A stretch of DNA of 52,661 nt from NCBI GenBank assembly GCA_902767775.1, contig CACXIP010000023.1, positions 1 through 52,661 on the forward strand, written 5' to 3'. Shown piece after piece: positions 42,884 to 51,394 of the stretch. How positions within the stretch are numbered: position 1 is the first letter of the stretch; each line of letters opens with the position of its first letter. The notes beneath the pieces are model-generated. The model ran no database searches and was not told the DNA's origin. It saw only the letters and a program-made list of their open reading frames with translations. The DNA comes from an uncultured Prevotellaceae bacterium. Its GTDB lineage: Bacteria; Bacteroidota; Bacteroidia; Bacteroidales; Bacteroidaceae. The position numbers were made by a program, and so were the translations under genes.

Positions 42884-44926
42884 ATGAAAAAACTGCTTTC
42901 GTTCATCCTGATATTATTCTGCGTCACTATGGTCCAGGCAAGTGATGTCCTGTCAGAGGATTTTGAAACAGGCCTGCCCTCGTCACCATCCTCATCAGAG
43001 ACTCAGGCATCACTGGCATCGGGCATTTGGCTCACCAAGGATGTATATGGCAAAAATGACAATGGAAGCAAAAGGGCTACCATGAGCAGCAATGCCTATC
43101 TCATCACGCCTGTCCTGCCACAGCCAGGTCGTGTCTCATTCAAGCACCGCGCCTCAGGCAGCGGGAAAAAGCTGAAAGTGGAAAAATCTGTCGACGGAGG
43201 AAACACATGGACAGAGATTGGCACGGCCACCATGTCGTCGTCGACGCCCTACGGCAGCAGCTCTTTTAAGACCAATTGTACAGAGGAGGATACCGAGGTC
43301 AGGATACGTTTCACTTGTCTGAGCGGCACAATCTATCTTGACGACATAGAGATTACCCTCCATGTTACTGGAGGAACGCCCGTAGAACCTAACGACTCCA
43401 CCTATATCACAGAGGGAGTGCCGGTGCCTACAAAGCCCTTCCCCGAAGCATTGCACACTTATTACATCTCGCCTGATGGCAGCGACACAGCCGGGGACGG
43501 TACGTTGGAAAAGCCATGGTATAACCTTCAATATGCTGTTGACAAAACAGTGGCAGGCGACCATATTGTATGCCGAGGTGGGACGTACAAACCCACCATG
43601 AAAAAGGATGGCAAGAAATACACCGTGCGCATCAGCTCCTCTGGTACGGCCGACGCCCCCATTATCATCAGAAGCTATGAGGATGAGAAGCCTGTGTTTG
43701 ACTTCGTGCAGCAGCTGACCGACCAAAGCATTGGCGACAGAGGTATACTCCTTACCGGCAATTACTGGTGGCTTTTCGGCCTGCATATCACACATGCGGC
43801 TGACAACGGTATCAAACTTGAAGGTTCACACAATAGGATAGAACGCTGCGAGTTTTCCTATAATCTTGACACAGGACTTCAGTTAGGCTTCGGCCACAAA
43901 TTCAGTGACACCTTCCCCAACATGAGCCAAAACGACGGCACCTATTGTGCCTACAACGACGTGATTGACTGCGACTCACATCACAACTGCGATTATGACA
44001 CCAATTACGGCTCCGACGCTGACGGTTTTGCCTGCAAGATGCACAACGGCAAGGGCAACCGGTTTATACGCTGCCGAGCATGGCACAACAGCGACGACGC
44101 CTGGGATCTTTACGAGACCGACTACGATGTCGTGCTGGCTGAGTGCTGGGCATGGGATTCGGGAAAGGCTGAAGACCATCAGTGGGTAAAGGACTATATC
44201 AAAAAAAGTGGGTCGATGTCGTTTTCAGGGAATGGTAACGGCATCAAACTTGGTGGGAATGGAACCGGCGGTTCGTCCAAAGGCATCCACTATGCCTACA
44301 ACTGTGTGGCTTTCAACTGTAATGCCGGCAGCAGCGTGAAAGGTTTCGACTGCAACAATCACAAGGGCGGACATGTGCTCATCGGATGCCTGGCATTCAA
44401 CAACAGCTATGATTTCATGTTCGAGTCGGGTGGTTCCGACGCCAACACCAAATTCTACAACAACATCTGCCTGGGCAAACAGGAGATTTGTGTAGGGGAA
44501 GACGATTACAATGCCATCTCCTCGCCAATGTCGAAAAATGGATGGACCCATCATTTGGTGACGGGCATCGGTGCCGATGACTTTGTCTCTCTCGACGAGG
44601 ATGACGCGCTTATGCCAAGAGCAATTGACGGTTCGCTGCCACGGCGTTTTGCACGCCTTGCCGCCGACAGCAAGATGGTGGATGCCGGCGATGCAAGTCA
44701 CGATATACCTGAAAGTTTGCTTGCCGACTTCCCCTTCCTCAGACGCACTGTCACAGGACTTCAACGTGACATGGGACCTTATGAGCGCCCTGCCACCACC
44801 GATGCAGTGTCAAGCCCTATCAAAGAAGATGCAAAGACTGACCTTCCACAGAAATATCTTCGCAATGGGCAACTGATTATAGTGAATAATGGGAAAAGAT
44901 ACAATGCCGTCGGACAAAATTTGTGA
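42884..44926 (+). CDS. Secreted PL9-family pectate lyase
   Basis: The 680-residue exported polysaccharide lyase should cleave homogalacturonan by beta-elimination. A signal peptide (about 1-19) is followed by a beta-sandwich-like domain (about 20-165, opening DVLSEDFETGLPSSPSS). The right-handed beta-helix lyase starts near 190 (YYISPDGSDTAGDGTLEKPW). The PL9 hallmark is DADGFACKMHNGKGNRFIRC near 385, with NSDDAWDLYE after it; the lysine here is the likely base. The C-terminal tail (KYLRNGQLIIVNNGKRYNAV) resembles the short tail of many Prevotella secreted proteins, probably a T9SS-type sorting signal. The nuclease gene follows 5 bp after the stop. Confidence 0.9.
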   Translation: MKKLLSFILILFCVTMVQASDVLSEDFETGLPSSPSSSETQASLASGIWLTKDVYGKNDNGSKRATMSSNAYLITPVLPQPGRVSFKHRASGSGKKLKVEKSVDGGNTWTEIGTATMSSSTPYGSSSFKTNCTEEDTEVRIRFTCLSGTIYLDDIEITLHVTGGTPVEPNDSTYITEGVPVPTKPFPEALHTYYISPDGSDTAGDGTLEKPWYNLQYAVDKTVAGDHIVCRGGTYKPTMKKDGKKYTVRISSSGTADAPIIIRSYEDEKPVFDFVQQLTDQSIGDRGILLTGNYWWLFGLHITHAADNGIKLEGSHNRIERCEFSYNLDTGLQLGFGHKFSDTFPNMSQNDGTYCAYNDVIDCDSHHNCDYDTNYGSDADGFACKMHNGKGNRFIRCRAWHNSDDAWDLYETDYDVVLAECWAWDSGKAEDHQWVKDYIKKSGSMSFSGNGNGIKLGGNGTGGSSKGIHYAYNCVAFNCNAGSSVKGFDCNNHKGGHVLIGCLAFNNSYDFMFESGGSDANTKFYNNICLGKQEICVGEDDYNAISSPMSKNGWTHHLVTGIGADDFVSLDEDDALMPRAIDGSLPRRFARLAADSKMVDAGDASHDIPESLLADFPFLRRTVTGLQRDMGPYERPATTDAVSSPIKEDAKTDLPQKYLRNGQLIIVNNGKRYNAVGQNL

Positions 44927-44931
44927 ACAGC

Positions 44932-45783
44932 ATGAAGGCATTCACACACACCCTCATCATCTCGTTGCTGCTAGCCAACTTAGTCATCGCCGGCACCAAA
45001 CTCTCTGCCGCACAAGACACAAATAGCAATGACGGCGACACCTATTCGCTAAAGAGCGACGCGACCGACGAAAGCACACGCAAAAATCTTCCCGACCTGC
45101 ACGGCATAGATATCCCGTCGCCCCTAAAAGATAGACCCGAACAAATCCTTTCCCGGAAAGGTTATGTGACGTCATACAACAAAGACACCAAGTTGCCCAA
45201 CTGGGTGGCATGGCGCCTCACGGCAGCACACATCAGCGGTGAGGCGCGGCGGCCCGGCAACGCATGGCATGAGGACACCGACGTCCCTATGCCAAGGGCG
45301 ACATACAGCGACTACAAGGGAAGCGGATGGTCGCGCGGACATATGTGTCCTGCGGGAGACAACAAATGGGACAGCGATGCGATGTATGAAACTTTCCTTT
45401 ACACCAACTGCTGCCCCCAGAATGCCAATTTGAACTCCGGCACATGGAACCAAATTGAAATCTCCTGCCGACGGTGGGCGGAGAAATACGGTGAGGTAGA
45501 CATCATTTGCGGTCCCCTCTTCTTCCGCCAGTTCCAACAGACCATTGGCGACAACAAGGTGGTTGTCCCCAATGCTTTCTTCAAGGTGATTGTCTGCCGG
45601 AGCGGCGGCAGTCCCAAAGGCATTGGCTTTATCTGCCGCAACACCGACGGCAACACCAAGAAAGACCTCTATGTCAACACCATCCACGAGGTAGAGCGCA
45701 TCACCGGCATCACCTTCTTTCCCCATCTGCCCAAAGCCCTGGAAGATTCCGTCAAAAACAAAGCCGACCTCAGCGACTGGTAA
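44932..45783 (+). CDS. Exported DNA/RNA non-specific endonuclease
   Basis: The 283-residue metal-dependent beta-beta-alpha nuclease (NUC1 family) has its active site in RGHMCPAGDN near residue 135, followed by TNCCPQNANLNSGTWNQIE with the metal-binding asparagine. A signal peptide (MKAFTHTLIISLLLANLVIAG) sends it out of the cytoplasm. A GTG at 44923 overlapping the lyase stop would add three residues, but the ATG at 44932 gives a better signal peptide. Its position 5 bp after the pectate lyase gene suggests joint expression of two extracellular degraders. No T9SS-type tail is seen. Confidence 0.92.
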   Translation: MKAFTHTLIISLLLANLVIAGTKLSAAQDTNSNDGDTYSLKSDATDESTRKNLPDLHGIDIPSPLKDRPEQILSRKGYVTSYNKDTKLPNWVAWRLTAAHISGEARRPGNAWHEDTDVPMPRATYSDYKGSGWSRGHMCPAGDNKWDSDAMYETFLYTNCCPQNANLNSGTWNQIEISCRRWAEKYGEVDIICGPLFFRQFQQTIGDNKVVVPNAFFKVIVCRSGGSPKGIGFICRNTDGNTKKDLYVNTIHEVERITGITFFPHLPKALEDSVKNKADLSDW

Positions 45784-46562
45784 AGGGGCTGGGTTCTGGG
45801 GAAGCCAGAAAAAGTGGCAAGGCACTCGCAAAAGGAAGAAAAAATTTTTGACAAATTCGTGAGCCATTTATGGTTATTTATGTGAAAAGAAAAACATAGA
45901 ATTGCCATATAATGGGTCATAAATTCCATATCAAGCAGCCTTCGGCTGGAAATCTTACAAATCTATTCAAATCAAACAAATCTTCGCCGCTGGCGGCGAT
46001 ATATAATTAATGAAAAAGTCGTGAGCCATTTGTGGTTATTCATGTGAAAAGAAAAACATAGAATTTAGCACAAATTGACGTCATATCACAGCATTTGTGG
46101 CTGGGAGACGCCATATATGGACGTCTCTACTACGTTGCACACGACAGGCATCTCAAGCGGACGCGATACATCGCGTCCCTACTGGTGGCACCGGCATATT
46201 TGTAGGGGTATTGTCTAGACTCCTAAAATCCTCTAATCAACGCCCCCTGACCCCCTCTAATCTTAGAGGGGGAGCCCATTCGGCTCATGGCAGGCATGGC
46301 TAATTGATGCCCAAACGACTAAACGGCTAGACCACCAAACAACTAAACGACCAAACCACCAAACGACTAAACGACCAAACGACTAAACGACTAGACCACC
46401 AAACAACTAGACCACCAAACGACTAAACGACCAAACGACTAAACGACTAAACCACCAAACAACCAAACAACCAAATTGCGTCAGCTTTTGAGGGTATCTT
46501 GGTGACTTGTCGCAAATGAGGTGGTGTGTCGCACACAGTGTGGGAGAAATAAAGGAAAAAAC
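45784..46562. repeat. Long repeat-filled spacer
   Basis: This 780-bp stretch shows no convincing gene. It holds a 46-bp direct repeat (45858-45903 and 46020-46065, about two mismatches) and a perfect stem TCGCCGC-TG-GCGGCGA (45984-45999). A palindrome GAGACGCCATATATGGACGT plus CTC (46105-46127) is followed by a second one, GGACGCGATACATCGCGTCC (46159-46178). A hairpin CCCCCTCTAATCTTAGAGGG lies near 46251. An AAACGACC/AAACGACT octamer array runs from about 46303 to 46472. Confidence 0.85.
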
Positions 46563-46593
46563 ATTGCGGGTATTCAAAACCACCCTACATTTG
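46563..46593 (+). promoter_or_regulatory. Promoter of the 59-aa small protein gene
   Basis: ATTG (46563-46566), a 19-base spacer and TACATTTG (46586-46593). The predicted leader is about 110 bases and contains AAATTAAAGATTAAAGATTA-like words and GTTGGAGGAAAG. Confidence 0.6.
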
Positions 46594-46711
46594 CATCAGA
46601 AACAACGAAGACAGGGAAAAAATAAAATTAAAAATTAAAGATTAAAGATTAAAAATTGAAACCTGTTGGAGGAAAGAAAAAGAAAATAATAATAACAAAA
46701 AAGATACGATT

Positions 46712-46891
46712 ATGAAGACAATGGAATTAACCCCAACAACAGTTGCCAATTTCGACAACACAGCAATGGCAACACGAGTGAGCAACTTCAAAAAGGCTGC
46801 AAAGAAATTCTTCAAGGCCACGTACAGATTCCTCATGGTAATCAGCCCGGTCTACCCGCAGTATGTTGAGAGCCAGAAGAGAATGGCATAG
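46712..46891 (+). CDS. Small basic protein, 59 aa, unknown
   Basis: The frame begins MKTMELTPTTVANFDNTAMA, has a lysine/phenylalanine-rich middle (NFKKAAKKFFKATYRFLMVI), and ends PQYVESQKRMA. It is preceded by a consensus-like promoter. The middle can form a basic amphipathic helix, so membrane or nucleic-acid contact is possible. I do not recognise a family. The opposite-strand frame over the same DNA is hydrophobic and lacks a promoter. Confidence 0.5.
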   Translation: MKTMELTPTTVANFDNTAMATRVSNFKKAAKKFFKATYRFLMVISPVYPQYVESQKRMA

Positions 46892-46916
46892 ATTTTTAGT
46901 AAAACATAAGTTAACA

Positions 46917-46970
46917 ACAACATCCTTATTTATTTGATTCAGTACAACATCCTTATTTATTTGATTCAGT
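46917..46970 (+). repeat. Perfect 27-bp tandem duplication
   Basis: ACAACATCCTTATTTATTTG plus ATTCAGT occurs twice without a gap (46917-46943, 46944-46970), between the small protein gene and the acyltransferase gene. Confidence 0.9.
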
Positions 46971-46981
46971 AATTCCAGCGC

Positions 46982-47013
46982 TCCCCCTCTGAGACCAGGT
47001 CTTGGAGGGGGAG
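46982..47013 (+). terminator. GC-rich hairpin between the small protein and acyltransferase genes
   Basis: CTCCCCCT ... AGGGGGAG forms a stem with an ~14-base loop; there is no T run on the plus strand. It is of the same kind as the hairpins near 46251 and at 12901-12924, so it may be a dispersed repeat rather than a terminator. Confidence 0.35.
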
Positions 47014-47045
47014 ATTGGTTATGTCGATATAATTGTTTAATTTTG
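47014..47045 (+). promoter_or_regulatory. Promoter of the acyltransferase gene
   Basis: ATTG (47014-47017), a 20-base spacer and TAATTTTG (47038-47045). The ATG is only seven bases after the -7 box, so the transcript should have little or no leader. Confidence 0.65.
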
Positions 47046-47051
47046 CACCCC

Positions 47052-48194
47052 ATGAAACGTGAAACGATTATATCCATCTGCAAAGGCATTGCCATCATCC
47101 TGATGGTGGTTGCCCACGCAGAAGCGCCGGGCTGGCTCTGCCATTTCATTTTTGAATTCCATATGCCCCTTTTCTTCATCACAGCAGGCTATTTCTTCTC
47201 ATTGAAATACCTGAATGATGAGGCGACATTTATCAAGAAACGGATTAAGGGTCTTTATTGGCCATTCGTCAAGTGGTCGGTGTTCTTTTTGATTATCCAC
47301 AACTGGATGTTTGACATCGGGATACTGAATGAACAATATGGCAATGAGACGGGTGGCGTGACACACCCCTACACATGGCATCAGATACAACAGAATCTAT
47401 GGAACATCTTCACGGCAATGGGCGGATACGACCAGTTTCTCTGTGGAGCATTCTGGTTTTTCAGAGGATTATTCGTGGCAAGTATCCTGTATCTGTTTTT
47501 ATATAAAGTGCTGAACCTATGCGTTTCCAGAGTTCCGAAACTCTCCCCCAAGACCATCCCCTACCTCATCTGCCTGGTGATGCTGCTCCTATGCGGATGG
47601 AAGACATACGAGAGGCTGAATGTCATCACACTGGTTCAAGGAGGCTATCGCGACATGATGGGCTGTTTCTTCTTTGGCTGTGGTTTCATCTTCCGACAGT
47701 ATGTTGACAAATACCGCGAATTCATCTCACATCATCACGCCCAACTTTGGACGACCATCATCTTCGGTGCCATTGTATATCTGTTCTCGGTATATCTGAT
47801 AGCCAACATGAACTGGCGTTCTACATTTACACAGTTCCTCTCCCTGCCAATACCTGCTCTGCTTGGATTCCTGATGACTTATAACATCAGCCTATGGATA
47901 GACCGCCGTGAAGGATGGTTGAAACAGTCTCTCATCTACATCGGTGACCATACACTCTACATCTTCATCTTCCATATCTGCACCTACAAAGCAGTAAGCC
48001 TTTTGAAGATATGGTATTATGGACTTGATATTCACCAGATAGGCTGCCATATGGTCATCCATGACTATTCACAACAAGATTGGTTCTGGGTGGCATACAC
48101 CATTGCCGGTGTAGGAATACCCCTCGCACTCTACTGGTTGCAAGAACGTATCTCCTGCAAAATCAAATCATTCAGAACCTCAACATCGGAATAG
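47052..48194 (+). CDS. Membrane acyltransferase (acyltransferase_3 / OafA-like)
   Basis: The 380-residue protein has about ten transmembrane helices. The first carries the family signature SICKGIAIILMVVAHAEAP with the catalytic-type histidine. The next has FEFHMPLFFITAGYFFS and the usual Arg/Lys-rich loop (KKRIKGLYWPF). Such enzymes add acetyl or other acyl groups to surface sugars. No polysaccharide genes are close by, so the substrate is unknown. An in-frame TTG at 47043 is inside the promoter -7 box, so the ATG at 47052 is preferred. Confidence 0.88.
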   Translation: MKRETIISICKGIAIILMVVAHAEAPGWLCHFIFEFHMPLFFITAGYFFSLKYLNDEATFIKKRIKGLYWPFVKWSVFFLIIHNWMFDIGILNEQYGNETGGVTHPYTWHQIQQNLWNIFTAMGGYDQFLCGAFWFFRGLFVASILYLFLYKVLNLCVSRVPKLSPKTIPYLICLVMLLLCGWKTYERLNVITLVQGGYRDMMGCFFFGCGFIFRQYVDKYREFISHHHAQLWTTIIFGAIVYLFSVYLIANMNWRSTFTQFLSLPIPALLGFLMTYNISLWIDRREGWLKQSLIYIGDHTLYIFIFHICTYKAVSLLKIWYYGLDIHQIGCHMVIHDYSQQDWFWVAYTIAGVGIPLALYWLQERISCKIKSFRTSTSE

Positions 48195-48196
48195 AC

Positions 48197-48295
48197 CTAA
48201 TGACACTGGGGGATGGATAGTACTTCCGGGTCATGGTATTTGGTAGAGGAGATGCCATCAAAGGAAGTTTCTTCCATGTCGTATGCGGCAATCAT
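48197..48295 (-). CDS. Possible 32-aa small protein or gene remnant
   Basis: The minus-strand frame begins MIAAYDMEETSFDGISSTKY and ends PEVLSIPQCH, starting just after an in-frame stop. The composition is protein-like, but no promoter or family was found. It could be the end of a decayed gene. Confidence 0.2.
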   Translation of the reverse strand: MIAAYDMEETSFDGISSTKYHDPEVLSIPQCH

Positions 48296-48356
48296 CCGTG
48301 CTTTTTTTCATTAAAATACAAGCAGTTTTTTGATAGAAACAGCGGTTTCAACAACT

Positions 48357-48408
48357 CAAATAGATACTTGTTAGTGATAACTCAATTGGATACTTAACTA
48401 GTGACGGC
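48357..48408 (+). repeat. Imperfect 26-bp tandem repeat upstream of ftsA
   Basis: CAAATAGATACTTGTTAGTG (copy 1, from 48357) and CAATTGGATACTTAACTAGT (copy 2, from 48383) share GATACTT and TAGTGA at the same spacing. They lie 45-100 bases upstream of the ftsA start, so they may be part of its regulatory region. Confidence 0.5.
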
Positions 48409-48454
48409 CCAATAAAGAACAACAAGCAGCAAAAAAATATAACTTACAACAAAT

Positions 48455-49888
48455 ATGGCAGCAAAGGATTTCATAGTAGCAATTGAACTGGGCTCTTCGA
48501 AAATCACCGGTATCGCCGGCAGAAAGGGCACGGACGGGAGCATTCATATACTCGCCGTCGAGAGAGAGGATGCCACATCCTGCATCCGCAAGGGGATAGT
48601 TTACAACATCGACAAGACCAGCGCTTGTCTGACCAACATCATCCAGAGACTGAGGAAACGCCTCAAATCGGAAATCACACAGGTGTTTGTTGGCGTGGGA
48701 GGACAGTCCATACGCAGCATCCGCAACAGCAGCGTGAAGACACTCCCCGAGGATACCATCATCTCGCAAGAGATAGTCAACGAACTGATGGACAACAACC
48801 GCAGCACACAGTATCCCGACCTTGAGATACTGGATGCCGCCACTCAGGAGTTCAAAGTGGGAACACTATACCAAGTAGACCCCGTGGGTATCCAGAGCGA
48901 CAAGATTGAGGGCAATTTCCTCAATATCGTCTGCCGCAAGGCTTTCTTCCGCAGTCTGAACAAATGTTTTGAGAAAGCTGGCATCTCCATCGCCGAAATG
49001 TATCTCTCCCCCATCGCCCTGGCGCAAAGCACGCTCACAGAAGCAGAGATGCGCAACGGCTGCCTCCTCGTCGACCTTGGTGCCGACACCACCACCGTCG
49101 CTGTCTATTTCAAGAATATACTACGTCACTTGGTTGTCATTCCTCTCGGCGGCAACAACATCACCAAGGACATCGCCACCCTTCAGATGGAGGAAAACGA
49201 GGCTGAAGAGTTGAAAATCAAGTATTCCAAAGCCTTCATAGAGCCCTCTGAAATCGACACCGACGAGACACTGCCCATCGACGGCGGGCGCTCTGTGCCA
49301 ACAAAGGTGTTCAACGAACTGGTGGAAGCCCGTGTCAATGAAATCATCCACAACATATGGTTCGGCCAGGTACCACCGGAGTACTGCGACAAACTCATGG
49401 GCGGCATCATCCTCACCGGAGGCGGTTCGAAGATGAAGGAAATCATGAAAGCATTCACCACCATCACCCGTATCAAGAAAATCCACATCGCAAGCAGTGT
49501 GCAGCAGAAGGTTACCTCCGCCGACAAGGATACCGACTTACACGACGGCACGATGAACACCGCCTTGGGCCTGCTCGCCAAAGGTGACATGAACTGTGCC
49601 GGTGCGGTCGTCAAGCCAACAGCTGACCTCTTCGACACCAAAATCCCCCCATCCAATCCGACAACAGATATCCCTAAGCCGCAAACGGACAAGACCGACA
49701 AACCAGGCCGGGTGGAGTCGCCTGAAGAGAAACATAACCGCGAAAGGAGACACCAAGATGAACATGTCGTCCCAACTCAACCAAGTCAACCTCGCAAAGG
49801 CGGTTGGCTCTCACGAGGATACCAATACTTGGTAGAACTTGGCAAAAATATTATCGCCGAAGAGAACGAGAATACCGTCAACCGTTAA
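48455..49888 (+). CDS. ftsA: Cell division protein FtsA
   Basis: The 477-residue actin-like ATPase tethers FtsZ to the membrane. Phosphate motif 1 IELGSSKITGIAG lies near residues 10-22, a second, LLVDLGADTTTVAV, near 205, and the adenosine motif GGIILTGGGSKMKEI near 310. A proline/charged linker (about 390-450) precedes the C-terminal membrane-binding amphipathic helix GGWLSRGYQYLVELGKNII. It is followed directly by ftsZ. The genes that normally precede it in the dcw cluster (murC, ftsQ) are absent here. Confidence 0.95.
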   Translation: MAAKDFIVAIELGSSKITGIAGRKGTDGSIHILAVEREDATSCIRKGIVYNIDKTSACLTNIIQRLRKRLKSEITQVFVGVGGQSIRSIRNSSVKTLPEDTIISQEIVNELMDNNRSTQYPDLEILDAATQEFKVGTLYQVDPVGIQSDKIEGNFLNIVCRKAFFRSLNKCFEKAGISIAEMYLSPIALAQSTLTEAEMRNGCLLVDLGADTTTVAVYFKNILRHLVVIPLGGNNITKDIATLQMEENEAEELKIKYSKAFIEPSEIDTDETLPIDGGRSVPTKVFNELVEARVNEIIHNIWFGQVPPEYCDKLMGGIILTGGGSKMKEIMKAFTTITRIKKIHIASSVQQKVTSADKDTDLHDGTMNTALGLLAKGDMNCAGAVVKPTADLFDTKIPPSNPTTDIPKPQTDKTDKPGRVESPEEKHNRERRHQDEHVVPTQPSQPRKGGWLSRGYQYLVELGKNIIAEENENTVNR

Positions 49889-49926
49889 TCATGCCCCCAT
49901 CCATAACACATCAAATAAAAACCAAT

Positions 49927-51261
49927 ATGCAAAACGACAAACTCCCCAACAAAAATGAAGTCCTCGACTTTGAAGAACTTTCCGATGAGAACTGCATCAT
50001 CAAGGTCATCGGCGTAGGTGGCGGCGGTGGCAATGCCGTCAACCACATGTACCGCACGAACATCGAAGACGTGTCGTTCGTTCTCTGCAACACCGACCGC
50101 CAGGCCCTCAACGCCTCTCCCGTACCCGTCCATATCCAGTTGGGCAAAGAAGGACTCGGGGCAGGCAACATACCGGAAGTCGCCCGCAACGCTGCCGAAG
50201 AGAGCGAGGACGACATCCGCCGAATGCTCAACGACGGCACCAAGATGTCGTTCATCACCGCCGGTATGGGCGGCGGTACAGGAACCGGTGCCGCTCCCGT
50301 CATTGCACGCATCTCCAAAGAACTCGGCATCCTCACAGTGGGCATCGTCACCATCCCCTTCCAGTTTGAGGGTCCCCACAAGATTGACCAGGCTCTCGAC
50401 GGTGTCGAGGAGATGGCCAAGCATGTCGATGCGTTGCTCGTCATCAACAATGAGCGTCTGCGTCAAATCTATACCGACGTTTCCGTACTCAACGCTTTTG
50501 CCAAGGCCGACGACACCTTGAATATCGCTGTCCGCAGCATCACCGAAATCATTACCGTCCATGGACTTATCAACCTCGATTTCAACGATGTGCGCACCGT
50601 ATTGAAAGACGGCGGCGTCGCCATCATGAGCACCGGTTACGGTGAAGGCGAGGGACGTGTGAAGAAAGCCATAGAAGACGCGCTCCACTCTCCCCTGCTC
50701 AACGACAACGACGTGTTCAACTCCAAGAAAATCCTGCTGAACATCTCTTTCGCCGAGGACAAGGAAAACGAAGGACTGATGATGGAGGAGATGAACGACG
50801 TCCACGAATTCATGGGCAAATTCGGCAGTGACTACAAAATCAAATGGGGACTGGCAGTCAATCCCGAACTGGGAAAGAAAGTGAAGGTGACCATCCTTGC
50901 CACTGGCTTCGGCATAGAGCATGTCGACGGCATGGACGTACGTCAGAACCAACTCTCACAATCCGACTCCGTCCTCATGGCCGAAGAGGAGGAGAACCGC
51001 CAGCGCCTCATCAATCGCCGCGGGGTTTACTATGGAGAAAGCGCTTCTTCTCACAACAAACGTCGCCCGAACATTTTCATATTCAAGCAAGAAGACCTCG
51101 ACAACGAGGACATCATCCTGGCAGTGGAGAGCAGCCCAACCGCAAACCGCTCACGCAAATCACTCAGTAAGATATGCCTCATCTCTGATGGCGACGAGAC
51201 GGACATCACACCTGAGAATGTGATAGAAAATGCTGGCAGCAACAATAGAATCGTATTCTAA
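49927..51261 (+). CDS. ftsZ: Cell division GTPase FtsZ
   Basis: The 444-residue tubulin-like protein forms the division ring. It has IIKVIGVGGGGGNAVNHM near residues 22-40, the GTP signature GGGTGTGAAP near 115, and the synergy part NPELGKKVKVTILATGF near 312. I chose the ATG at 49927 (MQNDKLPNKNE), which follows an A-rich leader; an ATG at 49891, 2 bp after the ftsA stop, would add 12 residues. The C-terminal tail (about 345-444) has no clear form of the usual conserved end peptide. The gene is followed by a 130-bp AT-rich gap. Confidence 0.95.
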   Translation: MQNDKLPNKNEVLDFEELSDENCIIKVIGVGGGGGNAVNHMYRTNIEDVSFVLCNTDRQALNASPVPVHIQLGKEGLGAGNIPEVARNAAEESEDDIRRMLNDGTKMSFITAGMGGGTGTGAAPVIARISKELGILTVGIVTIPFQFEGPHKIDQALDGVEEMAKHVDALLVINNERLRQIYTDVSVLNAFAKADDTLNIAVRSITEIITVHGLINLDFNDVRTVLKDGGVAIMSTGYGEGEGRVKKAIEDALHSPLLNDNDVFNSKKILLNISFAEDKENEGLMMEEMNDVHEFMGKFGSDYKIKWGLAVNPELGKKVKVTILATGFGIEHVDGMDVRQNQLSQSDSVLMAEEEENRQRLINRRGVYYGESASSHNKRRPNIFIFKQEDLDNEDIILAVESSPTANRSRKSLSKICLISDGDETDITPENVIENAGSNNRIVF

Positions 51262-51346
51262 GGCCCAAAATGGCAGGCTCAATGATAAAAGTTGGCAAAA
51301 ATACAAGAAAATTTGCCTAAATGATAGTTATTTCTCAAAAAAGATG

Positions 51347-51354
51347 TATTTTTG
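51347..51354 (+). promoter_or_regulatory. -7 promoter box TATTTTTG of ddh
   Basis: This exact -7 box is 40 bases before the ATG at 51395. No -33 TTTG lies at 19-20 bases. Confidence 0.4.
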
Positions 51355-51394
51355 CAACCGAATTTGAGATTTCAACAACAAAAATAACACTTTT

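Noticed and set aside
42631-42927. 98-codon minus-strand open frame between ruvA and the pectate lyase
   Set aside because: It overlaps both the ruvA start and the lyase start and promoter, and shows no family resemblance.
46303-46472. Possible CRISPR array from regular repeats
   Set aside because: Units are 8 bases, imperfect and without spacers; no cas genes are present.
46642-46836. 64-codon hydrophobic minus-strand frame
   Set aside because: It is the complement of the 59-aa small protein gene, which has the promoter on the plus strand.
49885-50952. 355-codon minus-strand open frame
   Set aside because: It is antisense to ftsZ, a certain gene; composition is that of a codon-bias shadow.
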